DNA of 64,000 bases from Acidobacteriota bacterium (GTDB lineage Bacteria; Acidobacteriota; Vicinamibacteria; Vicinamibacterales; JAKQTR01): the NCBI GenBank assembly GCA_026393755.1, contig JAPKZO010000040.1, positions 165,311 through 229,310 on the forward strand, given 5' to 3'. The notes under the pieces were generated by a model, which was given only the letters and a program-made list of their open reading frames with translations, had not been told where the DNA came from and did no database searches. The position numbers and the translations under genes were made by a program. Below are positions 27,280 through 35,881 of the stretch, piece after piece; position 1 is the first letter of the stretch; each line of letters opens with the position of its first letter.

Positions 27280-28476
27280 CTCTGCGCCTGGCCGCTCACT
27301 GGCACCCGCGAGTTGTCGTCGCAGCCAGCGGCGCCGTTCGTCGCTGACGAACGCCGACTCGATGCCATTCTTCGTCAATTGAAGCCGCCACGCACCGTCC
27401 AGTCCCGGTGCGGAAGCCACCATGTCACACGTCTCCGCCACCGTGAAGGGACCGAACATCAGCGGGTCGTCGGTGCCGACAGAGACGAGCAGCTGTTCGT
27501 CGAGAAACAGCGGGAGCGGATGCTGCGCAAGCGGCACGAAGCCCAGGCGATCGTTTGACACCGGGCAGCACTCGATCGCGATGCCGCGCTCGCGCACGAG
27601 CTGTCGTGCATCGCGCGAGGCCGCCAGCGATGTGCCGTGACCGATCCGTCTGGCGCCGAGCGCCTCGATGGCCTCGACAATCAACGCGGGAGGCGCTCCG
27701 ACGTACGCGGGCGGTCTCCCCTGTTCGCCAGCGTGCACGGTGAGGGGCACGCCGGCCTCGCGCGCGGGCCCGAGCGCCTCCTGAAAGCGGCGCGGAGGAA
27801 ACGGTGTTTCCGGAAAGCCGGCGATGTCGAGGCCGACCGGGCGATCCGACTGATGCAGCCTGGCTGCAAGATCGGCAATAGCGGGAGCCTGCCGGCCAGC
27901 CGGACCGAGGCCGGCTGCGCCAAGTCCCTTCTGACGGCTGAAGGACAGCAGGAATGTCCCGCTCGCCCCGCGTTCGCGCCAGGCGCGCTCGACGCCGTGA
28001 ACGAGCGCGGCACCGATGTCCTCGATTGAAGCGTTGACGAACTCCTGGTAACTGAAGGGCGATCCTCGCAGCTCGGTGTGCAGGCTGCCGCGATCGGCGC
28101 CATCCACGATTTGATCGAACGCGGCCTCTTCCAGATCCTCGAGCGTGCGGAGCACCGACAGCGGCAGGCCGAACGAATCAACGAACCGCCCAAAGCCGTC
28201 GGGGCCGCCGAAGCCTGCCGCGATCCCGCGGTAGTAGCGCCGGATGGATTCGGGATCCTGGGGATCGACACCGGGGACGATTTCGCCCGATCGGACACGA
28301 ACCTCCGAGAGACCATGCCGCGCGGCCAGCCGCGCGATGGTCTCGGGTGTCAGCCCCGCCTCGAAGTGACGGTGCAGGTCAACGGTCGGAATGCTATCCG
28401 TCTCGCGCCGCGTGTCCGCGCCGCCCGAGCCAGCGGCGTTAGTCCTTCGATTCATGAACTCGTCAATCGAGGCCAT
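27268..28476 (-). CDS. Adenosine deaminase family protein
   Basis: This 402-residue metal-dependent deaminase-fold protein has the family landmarks in order: VDLHRHFEAG (metal-binding HxH), LHTELRGSP, the VHAGE motif, RIGHG, ECCPVSN and the metal-binding VSVGTDDP. The fold is the TIM-barrel amidohydrolase type acting on adenosine or related purines (adenine, aminodeoxyfutalosine, 6-methyladenosine). The usual HxHxDG start is HRHFEAG here, so the substrate may not be plain adenosine. The start is either Met1 (GAGGA directly before it) or Met8. The C-terminus EGSQ lies in a repeat. It lies downstream of the transporter/P-loop genes on the same strand after an 82-bp gap. The family is sure, the substrate unknown. 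Confidence 0.85.
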   Translation of the reverse strand: MASIDEFMNRRTNAAGSGGADTRRETDSIPTVDLHRHFEAGLTPETIARLAARHGLSEVRVRSGEIVPGVDPQDPESIRRYYRGIAAGFGGPDGFGRFVDSFGLPLSVLRTLEDLEEAAFDQIVDGADRGSLHTELRGSPFSYQEFVNASIEDIGAALVHGVERAWRERGASGTFLLSFSRQKGLGAAGLGPAGRQAPAIADLAARLHQSDRPVGLDIAGFPETPFPPRRFQEALGPAREAGVPLTVHAGEQGRPPAYVGAPPALIVEAIEALGARRIGHGTSLAASRDARQLVRERGIAIECCPVSNDRLGFVPLAQHPLPLFLDEQLLVSVGTDDPLMFGPFTVAETCDMVASAPGLDGAWRLQLTKNGIESAFVSDERRRWLRRQLAGASERPGAEGSQ

Positions 28477-28558
28477 TCCTCACGACGCCGTGCTGAGCGA
28501 GTGTGGTTGCCCGGTCCCCTCGCAGGAACACACGACGGTCTTCGCGAGTCGAAGCACG

Positions 28559-29932
28559 TCAGTGCGCGGCATGCTTCCTGAGGGGTGTTTCGTTCCAGAG
28601 ACGCGTCATCAACAACGCCCCAATGACGGAGAACGGGATGATCATGTAGGTCCACATCCCCCAACCGTGCTTGTCGAGCGCCCAGCCAAGCGCAAACCCG
28701 GTCAACCCGGACGCGATGTACTGGACGCCGTCACAGATGCCGGCTACCGTTGCCGCGGCCTTGGTGCCTCCGAAATCCATCGCCGATGTCGCCGAAAGCA
28801 TCCCATGCACGCCGAAGATCCACATGCAGGTAAACGGAATCAACAGGGCGGCCATCAGCGGCGAGGTCGCCTGGCCAAGCGCGACCAGCGCCCCGATCTG
28901 TCCGATGTAGAAGATGAAGGCGACCGGCGGCCGCCGAGATTGGAACAGATTGTCGGAGAGGTAGCCGCACAGCAGGCCGCCAGCGATCCCGCCAACCGTG
29001 ATGCCCAGTGAGGCGATGGCGAAGACGTCCAACGGAATGCCAGTCGAGGTCAGCGAGAACGCGTCGATCATCACCTGCGGCCACGGCATCGTGACCGACA
29101 TCGTGCCAGGCGCAACCTTGTGCACTTCCTTGAGAAAGGGCACGAACCAGAGCATCACGCCCTGCCGCACGAAGCCGGTGCAGAACTCGGCGGCGATGAT
29201 CGTCAGGATGATGGGATTGGTGAACACGCGGCGAACCAGATAGCCGAAGTCGACGGGTTTGTTCTTGTCCGCGTCTCCCGAGGTGGCATCACCGGTCCCA
29301 AAATCCGGGTAGCCGGCCTCCGACGGCTTGTCTTTCACGAGGAAGGCGTCGACCATGAACATCACTGCCAGGAGGCCCGACGGGATCAGGAACACCCAGT
29401 ACCATTCCATATGCGACAGGATCCACCCGCCAAACGTAAACGCGAGGAGATACCCGGAGGAGATCATGATCCCAAAGATGCCGCCGAAGACCCCGCGTTC
29501 TTTGACGTGGAACCACGGCGCATTGACCTTGACGACCGAAAGAGCCCCGAACGACTGGAAGTACATGTTCACTGCGTAGAGCAGCGACATGCCGACAATG
29601 ATTTTGGTCTGCCAGCCGTTTAGAAACAGGAGGCCGATGATCAGGTTGAGCGCGCAGGCGCCGGCCGCGCCAATCAGGATCGACTTCTTCCCGCCGATCC
29701 GATCGGCCAGCGGCCCGTTGAACGCCACCGCCAGCGCGTACGTCCAGAAGCCGGCCGTCGCGATGATCCCGAAGTCCGCCTTCGACAGGTGGAACTTGTC
29801 CATCATCGTGGTCGACGAGACGTTGAGGTTGTACCGCCCCATGTAGTAGGTGGCGTACGTGATGCCGAGCGGGAACCAGTTGCTGAAGCGGCGGTGCCGG
29901 TACTCGGCGGAGTGGTTCATCGGGTTTCGCAT
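28559..29932 (-). CDS. OPA-family MFS transporter (sugar-phosphate or glycerol-phosphate type)
   Basis: This 457-residue protein has twelve membrane segments and motifs of the organophosphate:phosphate antiporters: NWFPLGITYATYYMGRYNLNV near the N-terminus, FGIIATAGFWTYAL, GPLADRIGGKKSIL, and NMYFQSFGALSVVKVNAPWF in the fourth segment. A cytoplasmic loop of about 40 residues lies in the middle. Members such as GlpT and UhpT exchange inorganic phosphate for glycerol-3-phosphate or hexose-6-phosphate. The gene starts 3 bp after the stop of the first P-loop gene, so the transporter and both P-loop proteins are made together. The exact substrate cannot be read from sequence. The family is secure. 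Confidence 0.88.
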   Translation of the reverse strand: MRNPMNHSAEYRHRRFSNWFPLGITYATYYMGRYNLNVSSTTMMDKFHLSKADFGIIATAGFWTYALAVAFNGPLADRIGGKKSILIGAAGACALNLIIGLLFLNGWQTKIIVGMSLLYAVNMYFQSFGALSVVKVNAPWFHVKERGVFGGIFGIMISSGYLLAFTFGGWILSHMEWYWVFLIPSGLLAVMFMVDAFLVKDKPSEAGYPDFGTGDATSGDADKNKPVDFGYLVRRVFTNPIILTIIAAEFCTGFVRQGVMLWFVPFLKEVHKVAPGTMSVTMPWPQVMIDAFSLTSTGIPLDVFAIASLGITVGGIAGGLLCGYLSDNLFQSRRPPVAFIFYIGQIGALVALGQATSPLMAALLIPFTCMWIFGVHGMLSATSAMDFGGTKAAATVAGICDGVQYIASGLTGFALGWALDKHGWGMWTYMIIPFSVIGALLMTRLWNETPLRKHAAH

Positions 29933-29935
29933 GCG

Positions 29936-30673
29936 TCACCTTGTGCGGAGAAGATCCCTGAGCCGCCCGAGCGCCAGCGCGTAGCGCTCGCCCAGCACGC
30001 CAGGATCGGACGATTCGGGCTCATTGGGCATGGAGACGAACGGCACGCGCACACCTGCGAGGTCGATCCGACCGTCGGGCCGGCCGCCCGTCAGTTCGTC
30101 CCAGTCGTTGTGGCGGAAGAACCCGAACATGTCGCGATCAGGCACCTTGTGGAACAGGATCGATTCTTCCTGCCCCTTCCGGTATCGCGCGGAGTTCCTG
30201 CGATACGACTCGTCGAACGACACGTTGATGTAGAGAATCGCCGCGCGACGGAGAATCGCCGGGAGGAAACGCTCCAGGCTCTCGCGGAATCCATCCGACT
30301 GGCCTCGGGCGAATTCAATGAGCAGCGTGCCGCGCTCGTAGAACGAGGGATTGGCCAGGTACTTCGCCGTAATCGTGTCGTTGAACCGGTTGACGAGCGA
30401 GCCGCGGAACTTCGGCTGCGTGATGTTGTAGCCTTCCGCCGTTCGCTCGGAGACCAGCCGGGCAACGCCTTGGCCGTCCCGCTCGTCGTCCTCGAGACAC
30501 GCGCTCCACAGCCAGGGGAAATCATCGATCTCTTCGAAGCGGCCGATGCCGAAGCGGGCGGCCCGATCCTCGTCGCCCACCTTCTTCATGAAGTCGATGA
30601 ACTCGCTCTTGCCTCCGGCCGGCCGGCCCAGGACGAAGAGATGTTCGAAGATCGCGGCGTGAGTAGCGCTCAT
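29936..30673 (-). CDS. P-loop NTPase-fold protein of unknown function, copy A
   Basis: This 245-residue cytosolic protein has a Walker A motif GRPAGGKS (16-23). Further blocks are shared with its neighbour: RFEEIDDFPWLW, a RFNDTITAKYL helix, LIEFARGQSDGF (a Walker B-like strand followed by acidic/arginine residues), AAILYINVSFDESYRRNSARYR (a lid-like arginine-rich helix) and VPFVSMPNEPES. The layout resembles small-molecule kinases, but I recognise no named family. The start overlaps the upstream copy by 4 bp (ATGA) and the stop lies 3 bp before the OPA transporter gene. The two copies share perhaps 40% identity, so they arose by tandem duplication and may form a heterodimer. A kinase acting on the imported phosphorylated compound is only a guess. 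Confidence 0.75.
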   Translation of the reverse strand: MSATHAAIFEHLFVLGRPAGGKSEFIDFMKKVGDEDRAARFGIGRFEEIDDFPWLWSACLEDDERDGQGVARLVSERTAEGYNITQPKFRGSLVNRFNDTITAKYLANPSFYERGTLLIEFARGQSDGFRESLERFLPAILRRAAILYINVSFDESYRRNSARYRKGQEESILFHKVPDRDMFGFFRHNDWDELTGGRPDGRIDLAGVRVPFVSMPNEPESSDPGVLGERYALALGRLRDLLRTR

Positions 30674-31407
30674 GTCCGGGCGCTCCGCAACTCCCAGAGA
30701 CGCGTGAGCGCCCCGGCGTAGCGCTCCTCGAGCACGACAGAGTCGGTCGATTCGGGCTCGTTGTTCATCGACACGAACGGCACGGCCAGGCCGTTGACGT
30801 CAATCAGGCCTGACGACTTGCGGCTGGTGAGCGACTCCCAATCGTTGATGTCGTAGAAGAAGTCGTAGGTCTCGCGGGGCACCATGTGCGCCAGAATCGA
30901 GTGCTTCAGCTTCTCCTGGTAGCGGGCGACATTGCGGCGCCACGATTCCTCGCGCGACACCTGGATGTACAAGATGGCAGCCGGCTCCAGAATCCGCCGG
31001 TCCAGCATCCCGAGCGCCTTGCCAAAGCCGTCGCGGCCGCCCCGTGAGAACTCGATGAGCACGGTCGCGTCGCGATCCGACTCCGCGTTGTCCAGATACT
31101 GTTTCGTGATGACGTCGTTGAACTTCTGTATGCACCAATCAAAGAGCCCGGCACCCTTCGGGGCCATGCCCGGATTGCCCGGCATGTACTCCTGCGTGTA
31201 GAGGCGGTCCTGACCGGCTTTTGCGCGCGCGTCGTCGTCCTGGAACTTCTCCCAGAGCCAGGGGAAGTCGTCCACTTCCTCCAAGCGGCCGATGTGCAGC
31301 CGGCGACGCCTCACGTCCTCCGGCGTGTGCTTCAGGAAGTCGATGAACTCCGACTTGCCGCACGCCGGACGCCCCAGGATCAGCAGATGTTTAAAGATGC
31401 CGCTCAT
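30670..31407 (-). CDS. P-loop NTPase-fold protein of unknown function, copy B
   Basis: This 245-residue protein has Walker A GRPACGKS (12-19) and the same ordered blocks as copy A: RLEEVDDFPWLW, KFNDVITKQYLDN, LIEFSRGGRDGF, AAILYIQVSREESWRRNVARYQ and VPFVSMNNEPES. All supposed nucleotide-handling residues are kept in both copies, so neither looks like a dead pseudo-enzyme. It differs from copy A mainly between residues 55 and 90, which carry an extra MPGNPGMAPKGAG loop. It is the first gene of a compact set (copy B, copy A, transporter). No signal peptide or membrane segment is present. Function is unknown. Confidence 0.75.
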   Translation of the reverse strand: MSGIFKHLLILGRPACGKSEFIDFLKHTPEDVRRRRLHIGRLEEVDDFPWLWEKFQDDDARAKAGQDRLYTQEYMPGNPGMAPKGAGLFDWCIQKFNDVITKQYLDNAESDRDATVLIEFSRGGRDGFGKALGMLDRRILEPAAILYIQVSREESWRRNVARYQEKLKHSILAHMVPRETYDFFYDINDWESLTSRKSSGLIDVNGLAVPFVSMNNEPESTDSVVLEERYAGALTRLWELRSART

Positions 31408-31417
31408 AGCGCTCAGT

Positions 31418-32557
31418 TCACAACCCGCGGCCGGTCACCAGGTAGACCGCGAAGCTCCCGAGCCAGTGTCCGCCCTCGTAGCGTTCGCCGGTGACGGCCT
31501 TGAGGCCCGCCGCGCGGTGGCTCAGCGCCGCCGCCTGCAGAGAGGCGCGCCGCGCGTCGGCTGGGGCGAGGCCAGAGACGATGCCATCGAGCATCCACGC
31601 CCGGCTGAGATTCAAGCCATCCAGATGCGCCAGCTTCGGATCGCCGGGATCGGTCACGACGGCTGGCTCGAGCCACGCCGTGGATCCGGTCACAGGAATC
31701 ATCGGCAGGAAGGCCTGGAGCCAGGCCCCGTATTGTGATCGCGGCAGCACGCGGCGCATCAGGTCGGCCTCGGCCAGGCACGGCGAGAGGAAGTCCTGGC
31801 CGGACGGCTCGTAGCTGAACGGGCAATTGCGGTCCTTGCCGTAGTAGTCCCCGATGCGCAAGGTGAGCAGATCGATCATCTGCAGGTCGTTCGCCGTGCG
31901 CGCCCAGTCGAGGATCAATCCGAAGGAGAACGCCGTCTGGTCGTGTTCGCCGATCCTGATCGGCCGGGACAGCTTCGGCAGCCACTCCCTGAGCCTGGCG
32001 GCAGCGGCGTGTTCGAGCGGCCTGATTGTGGCGGCCCACGCTTTCGCCTGCGGCGTGTCCCACTCACGCAACTCGGCCGCCAGCTGCAACAGCCACGCCA
32101 GGCCATAGGGACGCTCAAAACTGGTCCGCCCGGCGCCGTTGAGGTACTGCACTTCGCCTGCGATGTTCGCGGCGGTCAGGCTGGCGGCGAGAGCCTGGCG
32201 CGCCGGCTCGGCAAATGGCGCCGCGGGAAAGGTGCGAGCCAGCCGCGCGAGCAGCCAGTGGCCATGCACTGACGAATGCCAGTCGTAGCATCCGTAGAAG
32301 GCGGGCGTCAGCTGGTGGGGCGCCCGCACGTCGGCCTCGCTGTTCAGCACGTGCGCGATCTTGCTGGGATACTCCTGGTGCACGCACGCGAGGGCGAGGT
32401 TGGCGAAGCGCGCCGCGGAGGCCGCGGTGAAATCACCGCGGGCCGCCGTCCGCTCGACCGCCGATCGCTGGGCCGCCACGGGCACGTTCGCCGCGATCGG
32501 CGCAATCGCGAGCGCGCATCCCATTCCGAGGGTCACAACATACCGATTCGAGATCAT
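31418..32557 (-). CDS. DUF2891 family protein, exported
   Basis: This 379-residue protein has a signal peptide (about 1-30, ending VAAQR). The body matches DUF2891, recognisable by PAFYGCYDWHSSVHGHWLLARLAR (about 85-108) and the alternating helices of an alpha/alpha toroid. Further His/Trp/Asp-rich motifs include GEHDQTAFSFGLILDWAR, the cluster CPFSYEPSGQDFLSPCLAEADLM and GHWLGSFAVYLVTG at the end. The conserved Trp, His, Asp and Glu residues around a toroid suggest a sugar-active or metal-dependent enzyme, but no activity is established that I know of. It ends 10 bp before the P-loop genes' start region on the same strand, so it may share their transcript. Confidence 0.82.
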   Translation of the reverse strand: MISNRYVVTLGMGCALAIAPIAANVPVAAQRSAVERTAARGDFTAASAARFANLALACVHQEYPSKIAHVLNSEADVRAPHQLTPAFYGCYDWHSSVHGHWLLARLARTFPAAPFAEPARQALAASLTAANIAGEVQYLNGAGRTSFERPYGLAWLLQLAAELREWDTPQAKAWAATIRPLEHAAAARLREWLPKLSRPIRIGEHDQTAFSFGLILDWARTANDLQMIDLLTLRIGDYYGKDRNCPFSYEPSGQDFLSPCLAEADLMRRVLPRSQYGAWLQAFLPMIPVTGSTAWLEPAVVTDPGDPKLAHLDGLNLSRAWMLDGIVSGLAPADARRASLQAAALSHRAAGLKAVTGERYEGGHWLGSFAVYLVTGRGL

Positions 32558-32624
32558 GGCATTGGCCTCCCCTCATCCCGCTTGCCGCGCCGAAGCCGGC
32601 GTCTCGCGGGTCCGGCGAAGGCGG

Positions 32625-32645
32625 GAATCCCGAACCCCGAACAGG
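32625..32645. repeat. Short heptad array GAATCCC/GAACCCC/GAACAGG
   Basis: Three adjacent seven-base units (32625-32631, 32632-32638, 32639-32645) sit in the 91-bp spacer between mraY and the DUF2891 gene. They resemble the GACTCCC array at 55463. Confidence 0.45.
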
Positions 32646-32648
32646 TCC

Positions 32649-33755
32649 TCATCTCAGCTTGACGGTCGCAATGGAAATCAGCGCGAGGATCAGCGAGACG
32701 ATCCACAGCCGGATCACGACCTTCGTTTCGGCCAGCCCAGTATGCTGCATCTGATGGTGCAGCGGCGCCCGGTAGAACAGGCGCCGGCCCAGCCACTTGA
32801 TGCCGACCTTGTCCTGCACCTGCGAGGTGACCGCTTCGGCGATGAACAGGCCGCCGAGAATCAGAAAGAGGGCTTCCTGCTTGACGACCACCGACAGGGT
32901 CGCCAGGCAGCCGCCGATGGCGAGCGAGCCGGCGTCTCCCATGAAGATCTGCGCCGGATAAGCGTTGTACCAGAGGAACCCGATCCCGGCGCCGGCAAAT
33001 GCCGCACACACCACGATCAACTCGCCGGCTCCCGGCAGCAGCGGAAAGAACAGGTAGTGCGCCCAGATGGCATTCCCCATGATGTAGGCGAACACCCCGA
33101 GCGCCGACACCGCCAGCACGGACGGCACGATGGCCAGGCCGTCGAGTCCATCGGTGATGTTGACGGCGTTGCCGACCAGCACGACAAAGAAGAACGCGAT
33201 GGGCAGGTAGACCCACAACGAGTTGAAGAGCGCCGCCTTCACAAACGGCACGTAGAACGCTCCGGCCTCCCTCGCGGGCAGCGGCGACCAGGGGCTGGCG
33301 AGAAACGCCACGAACAGTCCGGCGAACGCACCCTGCAGCAGCAGTTTCCGTCCCTCGCTCATCCCGCGATTGCCCGATCGCGCCCGCCACTTCGCCACGT
33401 CGTCGCTCAGGCCGATCAGCGCGAACCACACCATGCCGGCCAGCACGCTCCACACATAGCGGTTCGTCGGATCGCACCAGGCCAGCGACGCGGCCAGCAC
33501 GCTGCCGACCATCACCGCCCCACCCATCACCGGTGTGCCGGCCTTGTCGAACGCCGACGGCACGCCCGTTTCGCGCACCTGATCGACGAGTCCCCGGCGG
33601 TGGAGGTACCAGATGAAGCGCGGCATGATGGCGAGCACCAGGACGAAGGCCGTCATGGAGGCGGCGATGGCGCGCACCGACAGGTAGTCGAGCAACCTCA
33701 GGATCGACCAGGCCCGGTAACCGCCTGCCAGCAGATGTCCGAGCAGGTGAATCAT
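32649..33755 (-). CDS. mraY: Phospho-N-acetylmuramoyl-pentapeptide transferase
   Basis: MraY makes lipid I by moving phospho-MurNAc-pentapeptide to undecaprenyl phosphate at the inner membrane. I chose the ATG at 33755, which overlaps the murG-like stop by 4 bases and has AAAGGAG upstream; the frame extends to 34049 only as a shadow. The 368-residue protein has about ten membrane segments and the family motifs GTPVMGGAVM, LIGLSDDVAKW (Asp pair), NAVNITDGLDGLA (catalytic Asp), FMGDAGSLAIGG and PLHHQMQHTGLAE (His cluster). The length is normal. It is downstream of the murG-like gene, so the two consecutive membrane steps of peptidoglycan precursor synthesis are co-expressed outside any visible dcw cluster. 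Identity is certain. Confidence 0.95.
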   Translation of the reverse strand: MIHLLGHLLAGGYRAWSILRLLDYLSVRAIAASMTAFVLVLAIMPRFIWYLHRRGLVDQVRETGVPSAFDKAGTPVMGGAVMVGSVLAASLAWCDPTNRYVWSVLAGMVWFALIGLSDDVAKWRARSGNRGMSEGRKLLLQGAFAGLFVAFLASPWSPLPAREAGAFYVPFVKAALFNSLWVYLPIAFFFVVLVGNAVNITDGLDGLAIVPSVLAVSALGVFAYIMGNAIWAHYLFFPLLPGAGELIVVCAAFAGAGIGFLWYNAYPAQIFMGDAGSLAIGGCLATLSVVVKQEALFLILGGLFIAEAVTSQVQDKVGIKWLGRRLFYRAPLHHQMQHTGLAETKVVIRLWIVSLILALISIATVKLR

Positions 33756-35794
33756 GTGCCGGAGCTCCTTTGTCGTGCGATGGCGTCGACCACGCCCGCG
33801 TAGGAACTGCGAATGGTGAACTCTGGCCTGAAATCCGTGGCCGTCAGCACAAACCCGCGAACCTGGCGTTCGAGTTCGGCGAGATCGCCGGCGCGTCCGC
33901 GTTCGACCAGCGACCGCAGTCCGCGCAAGCCGGCCGCCCGAACGACCCAGTACCGGAAGCGTTGCAGCTCCAGCAGCGCCGGCAGCGCATCGTCTTGCCC
34001 GCCCACAGTGCCGAGCGCGTCGGCAGCGGTGGCCGCAACTTCCAGCCACGAATCCCGCAACAGGTTGATGAGCGATGCCGTTAGCCGGCGCCGCGCCTCA
34101 TCGCCAAGAGCTCTGTCGAGTGCAGCCGCCGTTCGCGCGGCCTCGCTCCGGACTTCATAGTACGGATCGGTGAAGGCCGCCGCCAGGACGTCTTCGACGG
34201 CGGGCGTGACCACGCCGAGTCGCGCCAGGCATGTGAGCGCGTTGCGCCGGATGAAGCCGACCTGTTCGAAATCGCCGCCGACCAGCCGCTTGTACCACGC
34301 GGCCGGACGGCGGTCGCGGAGCAGGGCAACAACCAGCGGGAGTTTCTCGCGCGCCTGCAGCAGGCCGATGAGCTTGACCCCCAGGTTGCGGCTCTCCCAC
34401 GACGAACTGGCAAGCCGGGAGGCCGCGCGGCTCACGTAGTAGGCTCGGTCATCGGCTGATGGGATCTCGCGCTCGATTCGGTACTCGTGCCCGCGGGCGC
34501 CGAGCGCGCGCTCGAGTGTGGCGACCAGCGCCGCGTCTGACAGCAGGCTGACGCCGGGCTCGACCCGCCAGGCTCCCTGTGCCCCCCCGGATGTCGCGTC
34601 GATCGGCTCGCCGGCGACCACGCGCCGGATTAGATCGCGCGCGTCCTGCTGCACGAATCCCCGAACGCCTTCGGCCATCCGGCGCAGGCGCACGGGTTCG
34701 ATGACGTCGAGAATCGTGGAGGCGAGCAGACGGCCATCCAGTTCCTCGACCAGCGAGCCGTTGCGCTCGCAGGTCTCCTCGTACAGCACGACTGCCCCGC
34801 CGGTCCTGGCGAGCGCCCGCGCGTTCATCACCTGGTGATCGCCCGACAGGTTCGCCTTCGGCACCACGATCGCGGGAAGCCCGAGTGAGGCGATCTCGTT
34901 CAAGGTGCCCGCCCCCGCACGCACGACGACCAGATCGGACAGCGCATACACGCGCTCGATCTCGTGGAAGAAAGGTCGCGCCACGTAGAACGACTCGATC
35001 TGGCGGCGCTGTTCTTCGCTGTACCGCGCGCGCAGACGCTCGGCCGTCGCCTGGGCCGCGTCATAGCGGCTGCCGGATTTCCTCAGGCCGGTGCCGTGGA
35101 TGATGAAGAGCCTGTCGCGGTGCGGCAACAGGGACTCCAGCGCGTCGACGACGGCGTGATTGATGGTGCGTGCCCCTTGCGAGCCGCCGAAGGCGAACAC
35201 CACCGTCCGGCCGGCCGGGACGGCGAAGTCCAGCGACTGGCGGGCCGCGTCGCGTTCGATCCCCTGGAGGCGCCGCCTGAGCGGGTACCCGGCCACGATG
35301 CCATTGACCGGGAATGAGGCAAGCGTCTCGGGGAACGACACGAAGACACGATCGGCGAGGCGGCCGACCATCAGATTGAGCCGCCCCGGTGCGGCGTTCT
35401 GCTCGTGCACGTAGATCCCCGCCCGGCAGAGGCCCGCCCGCTTCAGCAGCGACGCGGCAATCATCACGGGCGCCGACGCAAACCCGCCCGTGCCGACAAT
35501 GACGTCGGGCCGGAAACGCCGGACCAGCACAAGCGCCTTGAAGGTGCCCAGCGCGAGGTCGGCCACAAAGCGCAGCCAATGCAGGGACGGGCGAGCGCCC
35601 GGATAGGCCGACGCGCGAACGTACCGAATCGGGATGCCTTCGCGTGGAACGACTTCGGACTCGGCGCGGCCGCGCACGCCGACGTAGAGGTAGGCCGTGC
35701 GCTCATCACCAAGCGCCCGTCCGATTGCCAGTGCCGGGTTCACGTGCCCGGCTGTGCCGCCCCCGGTCAGGAGGATGCGCGAAAAGGCCGTCAT
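33752..35794 (-). CDS. murG: MurG glycosyltransferase fused to a HEAT-like repeat domain
   Basis: I chose the ATG at 35794, giving a typical MurG N-terminus; 680 residues result. Residues 1 to about 370 are MurG, the GT28 enzyme converting lipid I to lipid II: GGGTAGHVNPALAIG (11-25), GTGGFASAPVMIAA, YVHEQNAAPGRLN, FAFGGSQGARTINH, VVRAGAGTLNEIASLGLPAIVVPK and DHQVMNARAL. From about 390 to the end the protein is all-helical with repeating units such as LACLGVVTPAVEDVLAAAFTD-like helices (Arg/Ala/Leu pairs), matching HEAT or PBS-lyase-type repeats. Normal MurG is about 360 residues, so about 300 residues are extra. The extension could bind partner proteins, for example to organise the cell-wall synthesis complex. 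The catalytic half is certain; the fusion is genuine in one uninterrupted frame. Confidence 0.9.
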   Translation of the reverse strand: MTAFSRILLTGGGTAGHVNPALAIGRALGDERTAYLYVGVRGRAESEVVPREGIPIRYVRASAYPGARPSLHWLRFVADLALGTFKALVLVRRFRPDVIVGTGGFASAPVMIAASLLKRAGLCRAGIYVHEQNAAPGRLNLMVGRLADRVFVSFPETLASFPVNGIVAGYPLRRRLQGIERDAARQSLDFAVPAGRTVVFAFGGSQGARTINHAVVDALESLLPHRDRLFIIHGTGLRKSGSRYDAAQATAERLRARYSEEQRRQIESFYVARPFFHEIERVYALSDLVVVRAGAGTLNEIASLGLPAIVVPKANLSGDHQVMNARALARTGGAVVLYEETCERNGSLVEELDGRLLASTILDVIEPVRLRRMAEGVRGFVQQDARDLIRRVVAGEPIDATSGGAQGAWRVEPGVSLLSDAALVATLERALGARGHEYRIEREIPSADDRAYYVSRAASRLASSSWESRNLGVKLIGLLQAREKLPLVVALLRDRRPAAWYKRLVGGDFEQVGFIRRNALTCLARLGVVTPAVEDVLAAAFTDPYYEVRSEAARTAAALDRALGDEARRRLTASLINLLRDSWLEVAATAADALGTVGGQDDALPALLELQRFRYWVVRAAGLRGLRSLVERGRAGDLAELERQVRGFVLTATDFRPEFTIRSSYAGVVDAIARQRSSGT

Positions 35795-35881
35795 CGCGTG
35801 CGGGTCAAGGGTATCACGCGGCGTCGTCCCGCGTGCTATTCTGCGCGTTACCGATCCGGTTGATGCTGGTGGAGGTGAGTC

